Shown here: positions 9,389 through 18,298 of the stretch, in pieces | Position numbering within the stretch: the stretch's first letter is position 1 | Layout of the letters: each line of letters opens with the position of its first letter | Origin: Anaerolineaceae bacterium | GTDB lineage: Bacteria; Chloroflexota; Anaerolineae; Anaerolineales; Anaerolineaceae | Length of the DNA stretch: 64,000 bases | Direction: 5' to 3' | Assembly (NCBI GenBank): GCA_016927865.1 | Contig: JAFGLU010000101.1 | Coordinates: forward strand, 1-64,000 | Program-made: the position numbers and the translations under genes | Notes under the pieces: generated by a model | Databases searched by the model: none | What the model was told of the DNA's origin: nothing | Seen by the model: the letters and a program-made list of their open reading frames with translations, nothing else

Positions 9389-10735
9389 TCACCCCAAACT
9401 CTCCCCGTACGTGCTAGGCCCGGTGCGCTCATTATATAGGTCCAGTATCGTCTGCGCCAGTTTGACCGGGTCGTGGCGATGCGGCTTGGCCTCGTCTATA
9501 AAGTCGCCCAGGTAAGCAGGAAACTCATCCTGCAATTGGTCGGTGGGGGATACCCACTCCACGCCCTCGGGCAGTTTTCCTTCCATGCGATTGTTGCACA
9601 AAACAAGGTCAAATAGCCCACCGCCTACGTGCTTCTCGATGGTTTGCAGATGATCATACGCTGTGAAACCATCTGTCTCGCCCGGCTGAGTGGCCACATT
9701 GCAAACATAAAACTTCAACGCCCGGCTGACGCGCAGCGCTTCGCTAATATCCGGCACCAGCAAATCCGGCAGGATGCTGGTATACAAGCTGCCGGGTCCC
9801 ACCAGCACCAGGTCGGCCCCCAGGATGGCCTGCACCGCGGGTGGGTAAGCGCGCACGTGAGCCGGTTCCAGCCACACCCGGCGAATACGCCCGGTGGTAC
9901 GTGGAATCTGGCTTTCACCTTGCACGCGCACTTCTTTGCCGTTATCGGGCATTTGTACGTCCGCCGCCAGGCGCACGTCGTGCAGCGTGGCCGGCAGCAC
10001 TTGCCCGCGCACCGCCAAGACCCGCCCCGATTCTGCTACTGCCTCGGCGAAGCTGCCGGTGATCTCGGCCAGGGCGCTGATGAGCAGGTTGCCCACGGCG
10101 TGCCCGCTCAAGCCGTTGCCGCCGGCAAAACGATATTGGAAGAGCTGGCCCATCAGGGTTTCGTCGTCGGCCAGGGCCGTCAGGCACGAGCGGATGTCGC
10201 CAGGGGGCAGCACACCCAAACTGCGGCGCAGCTCGCCCGATGAACCCCCATCGTCGGCCACGGTCACAATGGCGGTCAGATTGTAGGTGTGTTCTTTGAG
10301 ACCGCGCAGCAGTGTAGATTGGCCCGTGCCGCCGCCAATGACCACAATACGCGGTGCGCGCTCGCGCTTGCGATGCCTGGCCAGCATGTCGATCACGTTG
10401 CGCCCCGGCGCCACGAAAGGCTTGAGGATGGAGCGGTTGAAGCCCCACATACCCAAGAAAATCAGGCCGAAGCCCAGACTACCAAAGATGATGGCGCGCA
10501 GCGGGCGGGATAGGAAACGCAGCGATAGGTACGAAAGCACCGGCAGCCACCATGTATCGGGCGCCGTGCGGTAAAAGTCCAATAAGAGGATGGCGAAGCC
10601 AACGCCGATGAGTGTGCAGCCCGCCAGAATGAGCAATATCCAACGTTTGACGCCCAGCCCAGGCATCAACCACAACATTTCGCGGCGCAAAGTTCGCCCG
10701 AAAGTGGCAAAAATCTTCTTTTTCTTCGCGGTCAT
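9389..10735 (-). CDS. yvcK: YvcK-type gluconeogenesis/cell-envelope factor with membrane anchor
   Basis: 448 residues: two or three membrane spans in the first 100 residues (KRWILLILAGCTLIGVGFAI and later hydrophobic segments), then a CofD/YvcK domain. YvcK signatures are clear: VVIGGGTGQSTLLRGL, VTVADDGGSSGELRR, LPPGDIRSCLTAL and HAVGNLLIS. Soluble YvcK proteins bind UDP-sugars and affect envelope growth and carbon metabolism. The ATG at 10735 is chosen because TATATT lies 9 bases before it and because a longer frame would read into repeat element M2. The neighbouring glucokinase is divergent. Confidence 0.88.
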   Translation of the reverse strand: MTAKKKKIFATFGRTLRREMLWLMPGLGVKRWILLILAGCTLIGVGFAILLLDFYRTAPDTWWLPVLSYLSLRFLSRPLRAIIFGSLGFGLIFLGMWGFNRSILKPFVAPGRNVIDMLARHRKRERAPRIVVIGGGTGQSTLLRGLKEHTYNLTAIVTVADDGGSSGELRRSLGVLPPGDIRSCLTALADDETLMGQLFQYRFAGGNGLSGHAVGNLLISALAEITGSFAEAVAESGRVLAVRGQVLPATLHDVRLAADVQMPDNGKEVRVQGESQIPRTTGRIRRVWLEPAHVRAYPPAVQAILGADLVLVGPGSLYTSILPDLLVPDISEALRVSRALKFYVCNVATQPGETDGFTAYDHLQTIEKHVGGGLFDLVLCNNRMEGKLPEGVEWVSPTDQLQDEFPAYLGDFIDEAKPHRHDPVKLAQTILDLYNERTGPSTYGESLG

Positions 10736-10744
10736 GTGAGCATC

Positions 10745-10750
10745 AATATA
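10745..10750 (-). promoter_or_regulatory. -10 box of yvcK (leaderless)
   Basis: TATATT on the minus strand, 9 bases before the chosen ATG at 10735, with no Shine-Dalgarno between. Confidence 0.4.
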
Positions 10751-10781
10751 GCAGTGTTTGCCCGGCGAGTCAACGAAACAA

Positions 10782-10895
10782 ATATTCTCTGATCCAAGCA
10801 TGGGGAAAAATTCCCGAAACAGGGGTGAATGCGCGTGCGAAGCACGCGCATTCACCCCTGTTTCGGGTTTTATTAACCTTTGCTTGAGTAGTTAC
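10782..10895. repeat. MITE-like palindromic element M2
   Basis: The right end TTGAGTAGTTAC (10884-10895) is clear; the left end is degenerate. The inner stem 10813-10867 is perfect, with arms AGGGGTGAATGCGCGTGC and complement, different from other copies. No target duplication is visible. TATAAT of the glucokinase promoter starts exactly 8 bp beyond the right end. Confidence 0.7.
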
Positions 10896-10903
10896 ATCCA
10901 TGC

Positions 10904-10909
10904 TATAAT
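10904..10909 (+). promoter_or_regulatory. extended -10 of glucokinase (leaderless)
   Basis: TGCTATAAT (TG-n-TATAAT) ends 8 bases before the ATG at 10918, with no ribosome binding site. The region where a -35 would be is the end of element M2. Confidence 0.7.
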
Positions 10910-10917
10910 TCGCTTTG

Positions 10918-11853
10918 ATGGACACCTATATCGCAGTTGACGTTGGTGGGACTCAATTGAGGGCGGCCTGCTATCCAAAGGGTGAAACCAAACCCTTGTT
11001 GCAGAAACGCACCAGTACACATGGCAAAGACGGCTCGCCCGTCGACCGGCTGTTAGACCTGATCGCTACCGTTTGGCCTGACCATGCAACGGTCAAGACC
11101 ATTGGCGTGGCGGTTCCAGGGCCAACCAATCACAAGCAAGGCATCCTCTACCGCGCGCCGAACATTCCCGGCTGGGAGAATTTGCCCCTGGTTCAAATTA
11201 TCCAGAGCCGCTTCAACACCCGCGCCGCCTTGGGCAACGATGCCAACATGGCGGCGATGGGAGAATGGCGCTTTGGGGCTGCCCGCGGGCATCAGAATGT
11301 GCTTTACCTGACCATCAGCACAGGCATTGGGGCGGGCGTGATCTGTGACGATCGCCTGGTGCTGGGCCAAAACGGCCTGGCCACCGAATTGGGGCACATT
11401 ACGGTCTTGCCAGACGGTCCGGTGTGCGGCTGCGGACACAAAGGCCATCTGGAAGCGCTGGCTTCCGGCACGGCCATTGCCCGTTTTGTCGCCGAGCAGT
11501 TGGCTAAGGGCATTCCTTCGTCGTTATCCCAAACCCCCAATCCCTCCAGTCGTGATGTTGGCATGGCTGCCGAGAACGGCGACCCCCTGGCGTTGGAAGC
11601 GTTGACTCGCGCCGGACGTTACTTGGGTTGGGCAGTGGCGGACTTCTTGCACATGTTCAACCCTTCCATCGTTGTGTTGGGCGGGGGCGTTTCCCAGACC
11701 GGCCCGCTCATTATTGAGCCTATGCGCCAGGCGATGTCCGAGCGCGTCATGTCGCCCGAATACTTGCACGGTTTGACCATAGCCACCGCCGCGTTGGGGG
11801 ATAACGCCGGCTTGATGGGCGCCCTGGCTTTGGCCGAAAGCGTGTCCAAATGA
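10918..11853 (+). CDS. ROK-family glucokinase
   Basis: 311 residues. The ATP site VDVGGTQLRAACY opens the protein; GNDANMAAMGEW and TISTGIGAGVI are ROK sugar-kinase motifs. The zinc motif reads CGCGHKGHLEA, with histidine in place of the last family cysteine. It likely phosphorylates glucose, though ROK proteins also include other hexose kinases. No DNA-binding domain is present, so it is not a ROK repressor. The message appears leaderless. It ends before a strong terminator at 11902. It sits near gap and pgk, fitting glycolysis. Confidence 0.88.
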   Translation: MDTYIAVDVGGTQLRAACYPKGETKPLLQKRTSTHGKDGSPVDRLLDLIATVWPDHATVKTIGVAVPGPTNHKQGILYRAPNIPGWENLPLVQIIQSRFNTRAALGNDANMAAMGEWRFGAARGHQNVLYLTISTGIGAGVICDDRLVLGQNGLATELGHITVLPDGPVCGCGHKGHLEALASGTAIARFVAEQLAKGIPSSLSQTPNPSSRDVGMAAENGDPLALEALTRAGRYLGWAVADFLHMFNPSIVVLGGGVSQTGPLIIEPMRQAMSERVMSPEYLHGLTIATAALGDNAGLMGALALAESVSK

Positions 11854-11901
11854 TCTGCGCCGGCCCGCTTGCCAAGCAGAACAGTCGTTAGGTATTTAAA
11901 G

Positions 11902-11924
11902 AGCGGGCGCAGCCCGCTTTTTTT
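11902..11924 (+). terminator. terminator of glucokinase
   Basis: AGCGGGC, short loop, GCCCGCT followed by seven T residues, 48 bp after the stop codon. Confidence 0.9.
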
Positions 11925-11956
11925 GTCTCTATACGTTTAAAAGATACAGGAGATAT

Positions 11957-13279
11957 ATGGTAGACGCAATGAGTTTGCCCGGGCCGATCGCCCAAAGCAT
12001 TATTGAGCGCGATAGCGCTGTCATCTCTCCTTCTTACCCGCGCAGTTCGCCGCTGGTCATGGACCACGGGCGGGGTTGCGAGTTGTGGGATGTGGATGGC
12101 AACCGCTTCCTTGATTTTGCCGCCGGAATTGCGGTCGTTTCCACAGGCCACAGCCACCCCATGGTGGTGAAGGCTATCCAACAGCAAGCTGAGAAGTTTA
12201 TTCATATTTCGTCTGATTATTATCACGAGCCTTGGGTCAAACTGGCTGAAAAATTGGCCGAAATTGCTCCCTTCGACGAGCCCGCCGCCTGCTTCATGAC
12301 CAATTCGGGCACCGAGAGCGTGGAGGCCGCCATCAAGCTGGCCCGTTATCATACCGGGCGCAGCCAGTTCATCGGTTTTCTGGGCGGGTTCCACGGCCGC
12401 ACCATGGGCGCTGTCACCTTCACCGCCAGCAAGCCGCACTACCACAAGGGCTTTGCCCCGTTGATGAGTGGTGTGGTGCATGTACCCTACCCCGATCCCT
12501 CCCATCCGCTGCTGCACAGCCTCCCCGGTGAGGGCTATGGCGAGACGGTGGTGCGTTATATGGAAGAAGAGATCCTCGGCAAGATTATTCCCGCCGAAGA
12601 GGTGGCTGGGATTTTGATCGAGCCGATTCAGGGCGAAGGCGGCTACATCGTCCCCGCGCCGGATTTCTTCCCCGCCCTGCGCAAATTATGCGACCGGCAC
12701 GGCATTTTACTGATCGCCGACGAGGTGCAGGCCGGCATGGGCCGCACCGGCAAGTGGTGGTCAATCGAAAACTTTGGCGTCCAACCCGATATCATCTGCG
12801 TGGCAAAAGGCATTGCTTCGGGCGTTCCGCTGGGCGCCATGATTGCCCGCAAGCGCGTCATGACCTGGCCGAAAGGCGCCCACGGCAACACCTACGGCGG
12901 CAACCCCCTGGCTTGCGCGGCTGCCCTGGCCACCATCGACTTGATTGAGAACGGCTTCATGGAAAACGCCGCCCGGGTGGGCAAGCTGGCCCTGGAAAAG
13001 TTGAACGAGATGGCCGGCGAGTTTGCCTCCATCGGAGATGTGCGCGGCATTGGCTTGATGGTTGGTGTTGAGTTCCAGAAACTGCCCCAGTCTCAGAAAG
13101 CTGCCGAGAAGCTGCGCGACCGTGTGGTTGATCTCGCCTTCGAGAGAGGTTTAATGCTGTTGGGCTGCGGCAAGAGCGTCATTCGCATTTCGCCGCCGCT
13201 TTGCCTGACCCCCGCGGAACTGGACGAAGGTCTTCAGATCTTTGCCGAAGCCGTCCGGCAGGCGGAATTAGAAGGTTAG
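11957..13279 (+). CDS. class III PLP-dependent aminotransferase (4-aminobutyrate / acetylornithine type)
   Basis: 440 residues. Fold-type I class III signatures: DVDGNRFLDFAAGIAVVSTG near residue 40, FMTNSGTESVEAAIKLAR, the DEVQAGMGRTGKWW segment around the cofactor aspartate, and the PLP lysine in CVAKGIASGVPLGAM. Family members transfer amino groups from 4-aminobutyrate, acetylornithine or similar omega-amines to 2-oxoglutarate. The extra length and HSHPMVVKAI region favour the GabT branch, but the substrate is not settled. AGGAG lies 6 bases before ATG. A histidine kinase gene follows after 4 bp. Confidence 0.88.
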   Translation: MVDAMSLPGPIAQSIIERDSAVISPSYPRSSPLVMDHGRGCELWDVDGNRFLDFAAGIAVVSTGHSHPMVVKAIQQQAEKFIHISSDYYHEPWVKLAEKLAEIAPFDEPAACFMTNSGTESVEAAIKLARYHTGRSQFIGFLGGFHGRTMGAVTFTASKPHYHKGFAPLMSGVVHVPYPDPSHPLLHSLPGEGYGETVVRYMEEEILGKIIPAEEVAGILIEPIQGEGGYIVPAPDFFPALRKLCDRHGILLIADEVQAGMGRTGKWWSIENFGVQPDIICVAKGIASGVPLGAMIARKRVMTWPKGAHGNTYGGNPLACAAALATIDLIENGFMENAARVGKLALEKLNEMAGEFASIGDVRGIGLMVGVEFQKLPQSQKAAEKLRDRVVDLAFERGLMLLGCGKSVIRISPPLCLTPAELDEGLQIFAEAVRQAELEG

Positions 13280-13283
13280 CCTC

Positions 13284-14855
13284 ATGCTGCCCGATATTCG
13301 CGTTCGCCAGCGCGATTACCTGCTCGAGATTGCCCGTGCCCTTACCCAAGAGCTGGACCTGGATAAGCTCTTGGGGCGCATCTTGCGCATCTCCATCGAG
13401 ATGCTGGTGGGGCAGGCCGGGCTGATTGCGCTGCGGGCCGAGGGCAGTGGCTGGCAGGTGGTGGTCTCGCAGAGCATTCCGGCGGGGTTCCTGCGCGAGG
13501 TGGAAGGCTTCCTCGACCAGATACCCGACCACGCCGACCCACAGGGTTTTGAACTGCCCGAAATCAGCCGCCTGTTCAATGAGCTGGCACGCAGCGCCTC
13601 GTTTGGCCTGTTGACTGGATTGGGGCTGCCGCTGGTGGCCCGCGGGCAGGTGGTGGGCATCATCTTGCTGTTCCGGGCTTACGTCAACAGCTTTTCACCC
13701 AACGACAACACCCTCTTAAGCAGCTTTGCTAACCAGGCGGCCATTGCCGTCCAAAATGCCCAGCTTTATACCCAAACCAACCAGGAGAAGAGCCGCACCA
13801 ACGCATTGCTCGACTCGCTGGCTGACGGCATCCTCATCCTTTCGCCCGACCACCATGTCGAGCGGGTCAACCCGGCCATGGCGCGCATTTTGAACTTGCC
13901 TGTCGAGACCATTCTTGACCAGCATCACGAGGAAATTGTCCGTTGGGCCAAATCTCCCAGCGGGCCTACCCTGGAACAAGCTGAAGCCGATGGTTGGCCC
14001 CTGACCCAGCATGCGCACTTGTATATTGAAGGCGACCTTCTGCGCAATGGAGACCAGCCCCCACTGCCTGTGGGTATCACCTACACCCCGCTCTTTTCTG
14101 AAGAGGACCGCCTGCTGAATATTATCGCCACCGTGCGCGATATTACCAAGTTCCGCCAGGCCGACGAACTGAAGAGTACCTTCATTTCCATTATTAGCCA
14201 TGAGTTGAAGACCCCCGTGGCGTTAATCAAGGGCTACGTTAGCACGTTGCGCCGTGAGGACGCCGAGTGGGACCCCGAAATTGTACAGGACAGTCTGGAG
14301 GTTATCGAAGAAGAGTCGGACCGCCTGGCAGAACTGATCGAAAATTTGCTGGACGCCTCTCGCTTGCAAGCCGGCGGGCTGGCCCTCAAGCGTTCAGATG
14401 TCAACCTGCCTGCTCTGGCGCAGCGGGTGGCCGAGCGCATGCAAACCCAGACGCAATCTCACACCATCACGGTCGATTTTCCTGAGTTCTTTCCCATTAT
14501 TTTGGGAGACGAAAACCGTATCCAGCAGGTGCTTACCAACCTGATCAATAATGCTGTCAAGTATGCCCCAGGGGGTGAAATCCGCCTGAGCGGCGAGGTG
14601 CGCCCTGAGATGGTTATTGTATGCGTCAGCGATCAGGGCCCGGGAATTGCCGCCGAAGACATTCCCCACGTTTTTGACCGCTTCTACCGCTCTCCAGAAA
14701 TGGCCCGCCAGACCAAAGGGGCCGGATTGGGCTTGTACCTGACCCGTGCCATCGTCGAGGCCCACGGTGGTCGCATTTGGGTGGACACCGTGCCGGGGCA
14801 GGGTGCGCGCTTCTGCTTCTCGCTGCCCCGAGAGTCGGCCGCTATTCTGGTATAA
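13284..14855 (+). CDS. sensor histidine kinase (GAF-PAS-HisKA-HATPase)
   Basis: 523 residues, no membrane spans, so cytosolic. An N-terminal GAF-like domain (about 10-165) is followed by a PAS region (about 170-290), a HisKA helix pair with the phospho-acceptor histidine near residue 305 in ISHELKTPVALIKGY, and an ATPase domain with N box (VLTNLINNAVKYA), G1 (SDQGPGIA) and G2 (GAGLGLYL). It starts 4 bp after the aminotransferase and is translated from the same message. No response regulator is adjacent. The stop codon overlaps a TATAAT box for the next gene. Confidence 0.92.
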   Translation: MLPDIRVRQRDYLLEIARALTQELDLDKLLGRILRISIEMLVGQAGLIALRAEGSGWQVVVSQSIPAGFLREVEGFLDQIPDHADPQGFELPEISRLFNELARSASFGLLTGLGLPLVARGQVVGIILLFRAYVNSFSPNDNTLLSSFANQAAIAVQNAQLYTQTNQEKSRTNALLDSLADGILILSPDHHVERVNPAMARILNLPVETILDQHHEEIVRWAKSPSGPTLEQAEADGWPLTQHAHLYIEGDLLRNGDQPPLPVGITYTPLFSEEDRLLNIIATVRDITKFRQADELKSTFISIISHELKTPVALIKGYVSTLRREDAEWDPEIVQDSLEVIEEESDRLAELIENLLDASRLQAGGLALKRSDVNLPALAQRVAERMQTQTQSHTITVDFPEFFPIILGDENRIQQVLTNLINNAVKYAPGGEIRLSGEVRPEMVIVCVSDQGPGIAAEDIPHVFDRFYRSPEMARQTKGAGLGLYLTRAIVEAHGGRIWVDTVPGQGARFCFSLPRESAAILV

Positions 14856-14856
14856 T
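14851..14856 (+). promoter_or_regulatory. -10 box upstream of the CpXC gene
   Basis: TATAAT overlaps the stop codon of the histidine kinase. Element M3 starts 4 bp later, so a message starting here would carry the whole element as its leader to the ATG at 14990. Confidence 0.5.
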
Positions 14857-14860
14857 CGAC

Positions 14861-14971
14861 CCAACTTCTCAGCCAAGGGCGAAGAAAATCCGAAATTGAG
14901 GAGTATGCGGGTGCGTTACACCCGCATACTCCTCAATTTCGGGGAGCTTCTTTCACCCACTGAGTCATTCT
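14861..14971. repeat. MITE-like palindromic element M3
   Basis: 111 bp; left end CCAACTTCTCAG and right end CTGAGTCATTCT are diverged forms of the family ends. The inner stem 14890-14942 has arms GAGGAGTATGCGGGTG and its perfect complement. TA lies just outside the 8 bp to its left; no duplication is recognisable. Confidence 0.7.
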
Positions 14972-14989
14972 GTCTGTCGAGGATGTGTC

Positions 14990-16339
14990 ATGGCCAAAGT
15001 TCAGATGAGCTGCCCCCGCTGTCGCCAACCGCTAATAGCCGATGTCGAGCAGTTGTTTGACGTGGATGCGGACCCCAGCGCCAAGCAGCGCCTGCTGTCC
15101 GGTCAGAGTAATATGGCAGCCTGTCAGAGCTGCGGTTATCAGGGGCCGGTCAGCGTGCCGGTCGTCTACCACGACTCGAGCAAGCAATTACTCCTGACCT
15201 ATTTCCCCGCCGATTTGGGCCTGCCGGTGAACGAGCAGGAGCGTTTAGTGGGGCCTTACATCACCACAGTGATGAACCGCCTGCCCGCCGAAAAACGCGG
15301 CGCTTACCTGCTCCAGCCCAAAAATATGCTTACTTTCCAAACCATGATTGAAACGGTTCTGGAAAAAGACGGCATTACGAAAGACATGATTGAGGCTTCG
15401 CAAAAACGGCTAAACCTGCTGCAGCGTCTGCTGACCATCTCGACCCCTGAAAGCCGCGCCGAGGTGATTAGCCAGGAAGGCGCCTTAATGGACCGTGACT
15501 TTTTCCAGATGCTGGGGCGTTTGATCGAAGCTTCGATGGCCAGCGGTGACCAGCAGTCTGCCCGGGCGCTGGCTACGATCCAGCAAGAGATCATCCCGCA
15601 GACCGAGTTTGGCCGCCAGATGCAGGAGCAAATGAACACCGTCCAGGCGGCTGTGCGCGAGCTGCAGGAAGCCGGCGAAAAGGGTCTGACCCGAGAAATT
15701 CTCCTGGATGTGATCATCAAGTATGCCGACAACGAGAACGTTGTGGCCAATCTGACCAGTCTGACCCGCCAGGGCATGGATTACGAGTTCTTCGGCTTGC
15801 TCACCGAGCGGATTAACGCCGCCTCGGGCGCCGATGCCGAGAAATTGACCGAGCTGCGCAAGAAGCTGCTGGAATTTACGAAAGAGCTGGACTTGCAAAT
15901 GGAAGCGCATCTGAACCAGACGCGTGACCTGCTGGAAGAACTGATCAAAACCCCGGACCTGGAACAAGTGCTGGGTGAGGTACTGCCCCACCTGGATGAG
16001 GCTTTCGCTCAGGTAATGCAAAGCGAGTTGCAGGCCGCCCGCCAGAAGGGCGATTTGCAGCGCTCGGCCAAGATTCAGCAGATTGCCGAGGCAATTCAAA
16101 AGGCCTCCACCCCGCCCGGCGCCGAATTGATTGAGTCGCTGCTGAGCACACAGGACCCGGAAGAGCAGCGCAAGCTGCTCAACGAACACGCCGAAGAGAT
16201 TACCCCAGATTTCTTGCAGATGCTCAACAGCCTGGCTGCTCAGATGGAAGAGGAGAACCAGCCCGAATTCCAACAGCAGGTGCAGGAGATTTATCGCATG
16301 GCCCTGCGCATTTCCATGCAGGCTAATCTAAAGAAATAG
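14990..16339 (+). CDS. CpXC-domain protein
   Basis: 449 residues. The N-terminus has two cysteine pairs, CPRC (residue 8) and CQSCG (about 44), forming the presumed zinc site that defines the CpXC domain. It is followed by PVVYHDSSKQLLLTYFP, also typical. The remaining 300 residues are acidic, glutamine-rich and helical, probably coiled coil. CpXC proteins have no established function. GAGGA precedes ATG. It converges with the FHA regulator gene and shares with it the hairpin at 16344-16395. Confidence 0.8.
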   Translation: MAKVQMSCPRCRQPLIADVEQLFDVDADPSAKQRLLSGQSNMAACQSCGYQGPVSVPVVYHDSSKQLLLTYFPADLGLPVNEQERLVGPYITTVMNRLPAEKRGAYLLQPKNMLTFQTMIETVLEKDGITKDMIEASQKRLNLLQRLLTISTPESRAEVISQEGALMDRDFFQMLGRLIEASMASGDQQSARALATIQQEIIPQTEFGRQMQEQMNTVQAAVRELQEAGEKGLTREILLDVIIKYADNENVVANLTSLTRQGMDYEFFGLLTERINAASGADAEKLTELRKKLLEFTKELDLQMEAHLNQTRDLLEELIKTPDLEQVLGEVLPHLDEAFAQVMQSELQAARQKGDLQRSAKIQQIAEAIQKASTPPGAELIESLLSTQDPEEQRKLLNEHAEEITPDFLQMLNSLAAQMEEENQPEFQQQVQEIYRMALRISMQANLKK

Positions 16340-16343
16340 AGAC

Positions 16344-16395
16344 CCGAAACATAAACACAAGCCGCGCGAGAGCGCGGCTTGTGTTTATGTTTCGG
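16344..16395. repeat. element M4 (stem only) / bidirectional terminator
   Basis: A perfect 24-bp stem (CCGAAACATAAACACAAGCC... with its complement) around GAGA, between convergent genes. The outer arms of the M family are missing. The stem overlaps the last codons of the FHA gene and provides its stop. It probably ends transcription both ways. Confidence 0.7.
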
Positions 16396-17059
16396 CTAGA
16401 TCGGGGTTTTCTAGCCGCAGCCCGTGGCCGCGCACCGTAATCACATAGGTGTGATCGGGATCTAGCGCCAGTAAACGGTCGCGCAGCCGCCGCACCAGTG
16501 CATCGAAGGCCTGCTCCGTCACGCCCACAGATTCGTCCTCGCCCCAAACCTCGTCCACCAGATCTTGTCGCGAAACCACCTGCCCGCGGCGCTGCTCCAG
16601 CATTTGTAAGAGGCGGAACTGCTGCACCGAGAGGGGCGGGGTCACTTCCTTGCCACTCACCCACACGCGCCGCGAGCGAATATCCAAAACCAGGCGGGTT
16701 TTGGGCAGATCCACCGGCAGCACGCCTGCTTCAAGCGGCATGGTGGCATCCGAGGTCAGATAGGTGAAATGCTGGACCAGGGCAACCTGCACCAGATCGC
16801 CATCTTGCAAGATCACCGAGTCAGCAATGCGCTGACCGTTGCAGAAGGTGCCGTTTTTGCTATTCAGGTCTTCTAACTGCACACCGCCGGCTTCAACGGA
16901 CAAACGGGCGTGGTAACGCGATACCTGCCGGTCAGGAATCACCAGATCGCAGTTCGCGTCGCGCCCAATTAACAACGCACCCTCTAACAGCCAGCGTTGA
17001 CCGTTGAGAGGGCCGCTTTGCGCGATGAAAACAGGCAGATCTGTCCCGGCGTGCTCCAT
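16385..17059 (-). CDS. FHA domain / winged-helix transcription regulator
   Basis: 224 residues. FHA domain at about 10-100 with LIGRDANCDLVIPD, the phosphothreonine-binding SRYHARL and NSKNGTFCNGQRI. An OmpR-type winged helix follows (about 110-220: FRLLQMLEQRRGQVVSRQ, RLRDRLLALDP). This pairing of a phosphothreonine reader with a DNA-binding domain suggests regulation by Ser/Thr phosphorylation; the divergent neighbour is a Ser/Thr kinase. ATG at 17059 is chosen because GGAGG lies 4-5 bases upstream; a frame extending 23 codons further would be translated from repeat element M5. The last codons and stop fall in the M4 stem. Confidence 0.88.
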   Translation of the reverse strand: MEHAGTDLPVFIAQSGPLNGQRWLLEGALLIGRDANCDLVIPDRQVSRYHARLSVEAGGVQLEDLNSKNGTFCNGQRIADSVILQDGDLVQVALVQHFTYLTSDATMPLEAGVLPVDLPKTRLVLDIRSRRVWVSGKEVTPPLSVQQFRLLQMLEQRRGQVVSRQDLVDEVWGEDESVGVTEQAFDALVRRLRDRLLALDPDHTYVITVRGHGLRLENPDLAET

Positions 17060-17168
17060 TCGTCCTCCAGGGTGAAAAAAGCTTCCGAGTTTGAACTGCT
17101 TGCCGAGCACGAAGCGCCTCGCAATCACCTCAAATTCGGATTTTTTCCACCTATGGTTAAGTAGTTAC
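17058..17168. repeat. degenerate MITE-like element M5
   Basis: The right end TTAAGTAGTTAC (to 17168) and right inner arm CACCTCAAATTCGG are recognisable; the left half is decayed and the stem is poor. It lies between the divergent FHA and kinase genes. TATAAT starts exactly 8 bp beyond its right end. Confidence 0.6.
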
Positions 17169-17176
17169 CAATACGG

Positions 17177-17182
17177 TATAAT
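17177..17182 (+). promoter_or_regulatory. -10 box of the Ser/Thr kinase gene
   Basis: TATAAT, 8 bp from the end of M5, about 110 bases before the ATG at 17293. Confidence 0.6.
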
Positions 17183-17292
17183 ATAACAGAGAATTCCAGA
17201 TTTGGACACGGGTTGGCCAGTTTGCAGCGGGCAAAACGCCGAATTTTACCGCCAGGCCAGCCCCGTGGGCCGTTCGGAGAAGGACGCTCTTC

Positions 17293-18279
17293 ATGCCGGT
17301 ACCCATAAAGCCAGGAGAGGTACTGCGTGGTAGGTATCGCATCCGCCGGATCATCGGTCAGGGCGGCATGGGATGCATTTACCAGGCAGATGACTCTCGA
17401 TTGGAAGGCCGAGTCTGCGCTCTCAAAGAAGTGGAGCACGACCGTAGTCTTCCAGCAGATCTGCTGCGCGAGGCTCGCGACCAATTTTTGCGCGAAGCCA
17501 CCGTGTTAGCGCGCCTGGACCATCCTAACCTGCCCAAAGTATCCGATTTCTTCTCAGTAGGCAGCCGTGATTACCTGGTAATGGATTTTGTGCCCGGCAA
17601 GGACCTTCGCACGCTGATGATCGAAGCACGGCAGGCGGGGAATTTTCTGGCAGAAGCCGACGTGCTCAGTTGGGCCAGCCAGCTATGTGACGCGATCGCT
17701 TATTTACACCAGCAGGACCCGCCCATTTTGCACCGTGACATTAAACCCAGCAATCTCAAAGTGACTCCCTCTGGGCTGCTCAAGCTGGTCGATTTTGGCC
17801 TTGTAAAGCTCATGGCTCCCGGCGAGGTGACGATTACCATCCTGCAGGGCCAGGGCACAGCTCTTTACACGCCCCTCGAACAGTACGGTGGCGACAGCGG
17901 GCATACTGATGTGCGCTCCGATATCTTTGCTTTCGGATCGACCCTCTATCATCTGCTCACCAACCAGTCGCCGCCGGATGCGCGCGAGCGTTTCTTGAAT
18001 CCCAGCGTGCTGGTTCCGCCCCGCCAGATCAATCCGGCCATCAATGCGCGCACCGAGCGCGGTATTTTGTGGGCCATGGCGCTGCATCCCGACGAGCGTC
18101 CAGAAACGATCGCGCAGTTCCGCGCCGGCCTGTTAGGCGATTACAATCCTATCTCCCGCCCGCTGCCGGTGACCAACGGCAGCCCGCCCGCATATTGGAA
18201 AGCCCAGCCCGAGCAGGCCCTTTTATGGGTGTCGGCGGGGTTGATGCTTTCGGGGCTGTTGTTTACCTTGATCCGGTAG
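17293..18279 (+). CDS. Ser/Thr protein kinase, membrane-anchored (PknB family)
   Basis: 328 residues: kinase domain about 12-280, one C-terminal transmembrane helix (WVSAGLMLSGLLFTLI) and almost nothing beyond it. Catalytic parts are intact: glycine loop GQGGMGCIYQA, lysine in CALKEVE, HRDIKPSNL and VDFGLVKL. The activation loop is short and the usual extracellular sensor (PASTA or other) is absent. It lies head to head with the FHA regulator, whose phosphothreonine domain is a plausible reader of its products. A terminator follows at 18299. Confidence 0.92.
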   Translation: MPVPIKPGEVLRGRYRIRRIIGQGGMGCIYQADDSRLEGRVCALKEVEHDRSLPADLLREARDQFLREATVLARLDHPNLPKVSDFFSVGSRDYLVMDFVPGKDLRTLMIEARQAGNFLAEADVLSWASQLCDAIAYLHQQDPPILHRDIKPSNLKVTPSGLLKLVDFGLVKLMAPGEVTITILQGQGTALYTPLEQYGGDSGHTDVRSDIFAFGSTLYHLLTNQSPPDARERFLNPSVLVPPRQINPAINARTERGILWAMALHPDERPETIAQFRAGLLGDYNPISRPLPVTNGSPPAYWKAQPEQALLWVSAGLMLSGLLFTLIR

Positions 18280-18298
18280 AAATGTCCAGGTTTAATCA

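Noticed and set aside
9014-9515. Short frames on both strands around the gap-yvcK gap
   Set aside because: They overlap inverted repeats or the yvcK coding end, and have arginine-rich shadow composition.
10736-10855. 40-codon N-terminal extension of yvcK
   Set aside because: It would be translated from element M2 and past a -10 box directly before the ATG at 10735.
17060-17128. 23-codon extension of the FHA regulator
   Set aside because: It lies in the remains of M5, and the ATG at 17059 has a good GGAGG site.
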